A DNA stretch of 64,000 nt from Bretschneidera sinensis (taxonomy: Eukaryota; Streptophyta; Magnoliopsida; Brassicales; Akaniaceae). Made by a program: the position numbers and the translations under genes. Numbering within the stretch: position 1 is the first letter of the stretch; each line of letters begins with the position of its first letter. The stretch lies in the NCBI GenBank assembly GCA_023935145.1, contig CM043698.1, positions 13,996,001 to 14,060,000 of the forward strand, in the 5' to 3' direction. The notes under the pieces are model-generated. The model was not told where the DNA came from, did not search any database, and saw nothing but the letters and a program-made list of their open reading frames with translations. Positions 58,641 to 64,000 of the stretch are shown here, piece by piece.

Positions 58641-59267
58641 ACAACCTATATGTTTATATATCACTTTTTTATATATATTAGAAGCAAACGATACAAAGTT
58701 AAACACATGGTTTGTGTAGTTGTTTTGAAAGTTTAGAGATTAAATAATAAAGGTTATGGTTTATGGTTTTATTTTCTTTCTTGTGGTTCGGTAATATCGG
58801 AATTGTTTTGATCCTACGTTCACTCTCTTCAAGGAACTTTGTTGAAGTAATCACTAAGAAACTTAGTCGTGCAACTTCACAGGTGTTGCACAAATCTTAC
58901 AATCCCTTCTTCTCAGAAGCAAACCCCTTCCTCTTGAAAGCAAATCCCTTCCTTTCGGAAGCAAATCATTTTACAATAAATACTGTAAAGAAAACAGTAG
59001 AGAGACAACAATAAAAACTTACACAACTGAATAATATCTCTCTTTCTAAGTAAAGCTTGAATAATGGCTTAACAATCAATTTTTCAAAGCTTTTTGAGTA
59101 TGAATGAGTAAAAACTTGTTTGAATGTGTAATACTCTATTTTAAAATGCTTAATAGAGTAGGTTTATATAGCCTTGATGTAATATGCCTGTTTGTAACTG
59201 ATCTTGTCCATTTTGGTACAATTTGTGCTGAAATCTCGCGTCCCAACGGTCATATTGTTTGAACTAC
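58641..59267. other. Probable retroelement-derived spacer
   Basis: No gene. At 58905-58970 a short unit of about 22 bp (GAAGCAAAYCCCTTCCT core) repeats three times. The style of sequence and the palindrome array that follows suggest an LTR or other retroelement remnant, but no LTR ends were identified. Confidence 0.4.
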
Positions 59268-59515
59268 CAGTCGACTGGGTCATCTTTAAAAATCACATCT
59301 TTAAGGCTGTTGAAGGTATCAGTCAACTGGGTATGTCTTACCAGTCGACTGGGAACCTTCTGCCCAGATTACCAATCTACTGAGTATGACTTACCAGTCG
59401 ACTGGGAAAGCTCTGTCCAAAACACCAGTCGACTGGTATGAAGAATCCAGTCGATTGGGAACATATTGACCTTTATACCAGAAGACTAGTATAAGTACTC
59501 AGTCGACTGGGTTGC
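59268..59515. repeat. Array of CCAGTCGACTGG-type palindromes
   Basis: About nine perfect or degenerate copies of the 12-bp palindrome CCAGTCGACTGG, often extended to ACCAGTCGACTGGGA, spaced about 20-50 bp apart. Exact or near-exact copies lie near 59268, 59341, 59392, 59425 and 59501; degenerate ones near 59317, 59371, 59446 and 59478. Function unknown. Confidence 0.85.
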
Positions 59516-59794
59516 TAGTTTTCATGTGTTGAAGAGATTTTAACTTGGAAAAACATTTGATTAAAAGGTTATGTTAAAATGTTGTTTCAAAAAGAGCCAT
59601 TGGACAAGCTAATTACCTGAACAAGTGAGACTTACAACTTGTTTTAATACCTTAGATCTATACTAGTTCTTCTGTCTTCAGTTTGTTTGATTCGGGTTGA
59701 GTTCTTGCACCTTGATCCTTGGTTGAATGCTCTTATTGCTTAATACACTTAGATAACATTGTTAGTATAATAAGAGTTGTGTTTTGTCATCATT

Positions 59795-60739
59795 AAAATA
59801 TAGGTGAAGGTCAACAAATCTTATTAAAGTTACGTTCATAAAGTTAATCAACTTTAACCGTATAGCTAGTTGTTCTTGTTATAATGTCATTGTGCTTCAT
59901 AAATATTTATTACATGTTATCTGATTTTATAATAACTACAAATTATTTAATTAATCAATTACAAATTACAAAAATATAAAAATATATATATAATATATAT
60001 ATTAATATTTATAAAATTATAATTATAATTTATATATTACTGCCAAGTTTGGCCCGCAACTCTGGTCCATAGTTTCACTGCCTATGCACCTTTATAGGCT
60101 TTTAAGCATTATTTAAAGTAACTTTCTAGCTGGACGAAATCCATTGAATTGATCGATGAGTATATATACCCCTCCCTTGATAAGTACTAGCCATAATATT
60201 GTAATATATTCTCCTTTTTTTTTTTATTAAAATGAGGTTTATTAAAGATACGACTCTTTTGTACGATTTTATAAGAATTATTACATAATCGAAAAACTGT
60301 ATTAATAATTATAGAGAAAATTAAATAATAATTATTTAAAATAAACTAAAATTTGAAATATCAAAATTATTATTTAATTTTTTCGTAATTATAAATAAAT
60401 TTTTATAATTACGTGATAACTCTCACAAAACCGAATTTATAATAATACCATTCTTTTATGAATTCATTAACCACACAACGTGAAGTAACTTTTTCTCATT
60501 CACAGTGTGTTAACTAATTTTGTTTTATTGTTTTTATTTTTTTCTTTACTCATCCAAAAGAAAAAAAAAATGTTTCCATATGTCGGATGTTTGGTGGTAG
60601 ACAAAGATAGATTATTAAATCTAATAATAGTTGGCGGACTAGTATTAATACTCTTATTCAGTACACTATAAGAAGAAAAAAAAGTTTGCTGTGATTGGAA
60701 ATTCCTTCATCGAAAACCTATCCAAAAAATTACGTTCAT
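59795..60739. repeat. Large repeated block, copy Y (first unit of a tandem pair)
   Basis: About 945 bp, directly followed by the similar copy Z. Contains the shared core with TATATATACCCCTCCC (about 60160-60175). Relative to copy Z it lacks about 13 bp (CTCGGCCATGTAGG region) at 60039. No gene. Confidence 0.9.
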
Positions 60740-61690
60740 AAAATATAGGTGAAGGTCAACAAATCTTATTAAAGTTACGTTCATAAAGTTAATCAACTTT
60801 AACCGTATAGCTAGTTGTTCTTGTTATAATGTCATTGTGCTTCATAAATATTTATTACATGTTATCTGATTTTATAATAACTACAAATTATTTAATTAAT
60901 CATTTACAAATTACAAAAATATAAAAATATATATATATAATATATATATTAATATTTATAAAATTATAATTATAATTTATATATTACTCGGCCATGTAGG
61001 CCAAGTTTGGCCCGCAACTCTGGTCCATAGTTTCACTGCCTATGCACCTGTATAGGCTTTTAAGCATTATTTAAAGTAACTTTCTAGCTGGACGAAATCC
61101 ATTGAATTGATCGATGAGTATATATACCCCTCCCTTGATAAGTACTAGCTATAATATTGTAATATATTCTCTTCTCTTTTTTTTTTATTAAAATGAGGTT
61201 TATTAAAGATACTACTCTTCTGTACGATTTTACGAGAATTATTATATAATCAAAAAATTATATTAATAATTATAAAAAAATTAAATAATATTTATTTAAA
61301 ATAAACTAAAATTTGAAATATTAAAATTATTATTTAATTTTTTTATAATTATAATAAATTTTTATAATTATGTAATAACTCTCACAAAATCGAATTCATA
61401 ATAATACTACTCTTTTATGAATTCATTAACCAAACAACGTGAAATAACTCTTTCTCATTCATAGTGTGTCAACTAATTTTATTTTATTGTTTTTACTTTT
61501 TTCTTTACTCATCCAAAAGGGAAAAAAAATGTTTCCATATGTCGGATGTTTGGTGGTCGACAAAGATAGATTATTAAATCTAATAATAGTTGGCGGACTA
61601 GTATTAATACTCTTATTCAGTACACTATAAGAAAAAAAAAAGTTTGCTGTGATTGGAAATTCCTTCATCGAAAACCTATCCAAAAAATTT
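60740..61690. repeat. Large repeated block, copy Z (second tandem unit)
   Basis: Aligns with copy Y at an offset of about 945 bp with few differences. It keeps the TTACTCGGCCATGTAGGCC stretch found in copy X. The 3' junction (CCAAAAAATT) runs into the segment shared with copy X. Confidence 0.9.
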
Positions 61691-61707
61691 AATCATAATT
61701 TTTTTTT

Positions 61708-62007
61708 TGACAGCAACTTGCTTTCTTTTATGTTGTCTTTTAATTAATAATATTTAATCGAATGATAATTAACTTTATCAGTTTTAGAATCTTGTGTACC
61801 TTTTTTGTTTTTTTAGGCTTTAGTAATGAAACAACTCAATAAGCATGCTTTATTGCCATGCTACCAAGACCCAATATTTCGGCCCACATTTGGCACTTAA
61901 ATTTGGCCTTCAGAAAGATTGATTAGTTTGATGTGGAATAAGAAGAAAAGGTACATTGATTTTAATAATGCAAGGTCGTAGTTAAGCTAGTAGATTAAAT
62001 TTGGCAC
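61708..62007. repeat. Block X continuation (copy of 54603-54925)
   Basis: Starts GACAGCAACTTGCTTTC and stays collinear with copy X up to AAATTTGGCAC. Together with copies Y and Z this shows that the whole right-hand block derives from an X-like block. Confidence 0.85.
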
Positions 62008-62149
62008 TTAAATTATGTAACAATAAAATATAAGAAAAATGCAAATAAAGAAATGAAATCACAAATTAAGAATGAAATAACATGGTTTTACAATATGTTT
62101 AAAGACGGGAGTTTTCAAGGTAATTATTATTTATTTTTATTAATATTTA

Positions 62150-64000
62150 AATAAGTAAATTAAATAAAAAATAATCTTCCATGATCCATTTTCCCAGTAA
62201 CCTGGATAAATATTCAAGACATAGCACAAACAGGAAAGGGAGAGGGGGTCCCCTTGCCTCAACCCTCTTTTCCCAGCAAAAAAAACCATGGAGGCAGCCA
62301 TTAATAGATATGGAGTAAGAGGAAGTAGTTACACATTCCATGATTCATTTGCAAAAATTTTATGGAAACCCAAGTCCCTGGATCATGCTGTCCAGAAAAT
62401 CCCAGTTAACTGAGTCATAAGCGTTCCTCAAGTCAATTTTCAGCATGTACCTAGGAGAGATTCTTTTCCTACTATACTTTTTGAGTAGCTCCTAGACCAA
62501 ATAGATGTTCTCCACCATGCTTTTATTTCTTATGAAAGCAGCCTGGCCTGGGTTTACAATACATTCCATAATAGGAGTTAGTCTAGTAGCTAAAATCTTA
62601 GATATGACTTTGTACACTACATTGCAGCAGGCAATTGGCCTATATTCCTATACTCTTGCAACTGATTTAGTATTAGGAATCATAGCCAGAACTGTGTGAT
62701 TAATTTGCTTAAGCATCTTACCACTGTTAAAGAATTCCTTCACAGCCCCCACAAAGTCATCCTTAATGATACTCCAAGCTTTCTTGAAAAATGCAGAAGA
62801 GTACCCATCAGGGCCAGGAGACTTGTCATCTCCTATACTGAATAGGGCATATTTGATTTCATCTTCTGAAACTAATTGAGTCAAGAGGACAACTTGACTC
62901 ACATTCACTATTGGATCCTCATCTAAAACCTCACTCTCCATAGGCCTTGCAAGAGAGTAGGCCCCCAGCAGATTCTTATAGAATTCCAAGAATTCATTCA
63001 CCACTTGGGCTTTAGATGAAGTCTCGTTACCATCCACTGTCTCTACAGTTGCTATATGATTCCTACTAGTCTTCCTTTTCATCAGAGCATGGAAAAACTT
63101 GGGCTCTCTATCACTATTTAAGAGAAACTTGCACTTAGCCTGCTGAGCATAAAAACTTCTTTCAGCTTCTACTAGATTGAAAGACTTTGACCTCATCTCA
63201 GCAACTTTTGCTTGCAGCTATGGGTCAGAATTATTATCATGGAGGTCTTGTTGAAGTCTCAGCAATTCTTGAGATGCCTCAAAAGCTCTAGCAAAAATTT
63301 GGCTAAAATGCTTCTCATTTAACAATTTGAAAGGGCCTTTTAGACTCTTCAACTTTTGCATAGCTTGAACATCTTGAACCCAGCAATATTTCCACTCTAT
63401 GAACCCCTAACTGTCTCAAGAAAATTAGGGTGATTGGCCCACATATTAAAAAATTTGAAGGAGCTTTTCCCCTTCTTCACCTCCTCAAACAAAGAGACAA
63501 TGCAGTGAGAGTGATGTGAAAGATACCCTGGCAGAGTGAAAGTAGCATGAGCCTTAAACCCTTTCTGCACCCAATTACTGTTCACAATGGCCCTATCCAA
63601 TTTGCACCAGGTGTGGTTGTTAGACCAAGTAAAGAAACTCCTAGAGAAGTTGATATCATTAAGACCAGTATCTAAGCAGCAAGCTTGGGGATCCCTGATC
63701 TCATAGGCTGTGACTGGATTACCATTACTCTTCTCATCCACTGAAAACACATTATTAAAATCACCCATGACAAGTCAAGGAGAATCCAAGTTTTCATTGA
63801 AATCTCTAAGGTTGTCCCAAAGAGCCCTTCTTGTAACAATGGAATGAAAGCCATAAACAAAACTGGAAATAAAACTTGTAGCAGACACTAAGCATCTGAC
63901 TTTGCAATGAATTACTTGAGGATTAGCTTCCAGAACAGTAACACTAACCTTAAAAGGGTTCCACAAAATCAGAATTCTCCCAGCTTCATGCACATGAAAG
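62150..64000 (-). mobile_element. LINE ORF2 (endonuclease + reverse transcriptase), inactive, runs off the window
   Basis: Minus strand, from the right edge: endonuclease pieces (RILILWNPFKV; MGDFNNVFSVDEKS; SRSFFTWSNN with KLDRAIVN), then the linker FYAQQAKCKFLLNSDREPKFF, RT pieces GDDKSPGPDGYSSAFFKKAW and NHTVLAMIPNTK, IACCNVVYKVISKILATR-like sequence, GQAAFIRNKSMVENI, DLRNAYDSVNWDFL, and SISINGCLHGFF. A TGA replaces the expected Trp codon just before MGDFN (63769-63774), and further stops and a frame change occur near 63210 and 63400. The YxDD part of RT and the C-terminal domains are missing because homology stops near 62150. The 5' end lies outside the window. Confidence 0.9.

Noticed and set aside
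58763..59014. Plus-strand ORF of 83 aa with a repeated EANPF motif
   Set aside because: The repeat comes from a short DNA tandem repeat; there is no start context or homology, and it is probably retroelement-derived.
59268..59515. Evenly repeated short sequence resembling a CRISPR array
   Set aside because: The repeats are 12-bp palindromes with irregular spacing and degenerate copies in a plant genome, with no cas genes.

Overview
This is nuclear DNA from a flowering plant, most likely a core eudicot. The evidence is long AT-rich intergenic DNA, genes with many GT-AG introns, families typical of plants (GASA/snakin peptides, ERD2-like receptors, GH100 neutral invertase, nuclear-encoded mitochondrial uL4m), and plant-type LINE, copia and hAT-like elements. 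The species cannot be read from the window; a woody rosid is only a guess.

Layout. 0-0.7 kb: an intact GASA1-like gene (-) with a 26-bp piece of another GASA 3' end at the very edge. 0.7-9.3 kb: gene-free, made of hAT-like elements (one inserted inside a LINE RNase H domain) and AT-rich repeats. 9.3-10.7 kb: a four-exon gene (-) for a nuclear-type protein with a DLNxxP (EAR-type) motif. 11-16.6 kb: copia, LINE and SINE-like fragments. 16.7-21.1 kb: a lysine-rich protein gene (-) arranged head-to-head with the eight-coding-exon mitochondrial ribosomal protein uL4m gene (+, coding 24.4-30.8 kb). The sixth intron of uL4m carries several transposon insertions and begins with GC instead of GT. 31-36 kb: transposon-rich, with one possible small membrane-protein ORF. 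37.2-39.9 kb: a coiled-coil protein gene (-). 41.8-44.0 kb: an alkaline/neutral invertase copy that keeps its introns but is broken by several indels. 46.4-49.8 kb: an intact ERD2-like receptor gene (+). 50-52 kb: LINE, copia and amino-acid-permease remnants. 52.7-62.0 kb: a large repeated block, once at 52.7-54.9 kb and twice in tandem at 59.8-61.7 kb, bracketing a second intact GASA gene (57.0 kb, +) and a frameshifted GASA last exon (58.5 kb, +). 62.1-64.0 kb: a decayed LINE ORF2 (-) running off the window.

The intact genes (two GASA peptides, the EAR-motif protein, the lysine-rich protein, uL4m, the coiled-coil protein and the ERD2-like receptor) are independent housekeeping or signalling genes and do not form a pathway or operon. 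The most informative structure is the GASA duplication neighbourhood with its repeated blocks, followed by well-preserved nested transposon insertions. I found no CRISPR, bacterial-type or otherwise new genetic system. Exon joins below were worked out by hand from splice signals, frame continuity and family conservation, without transcript evidence.
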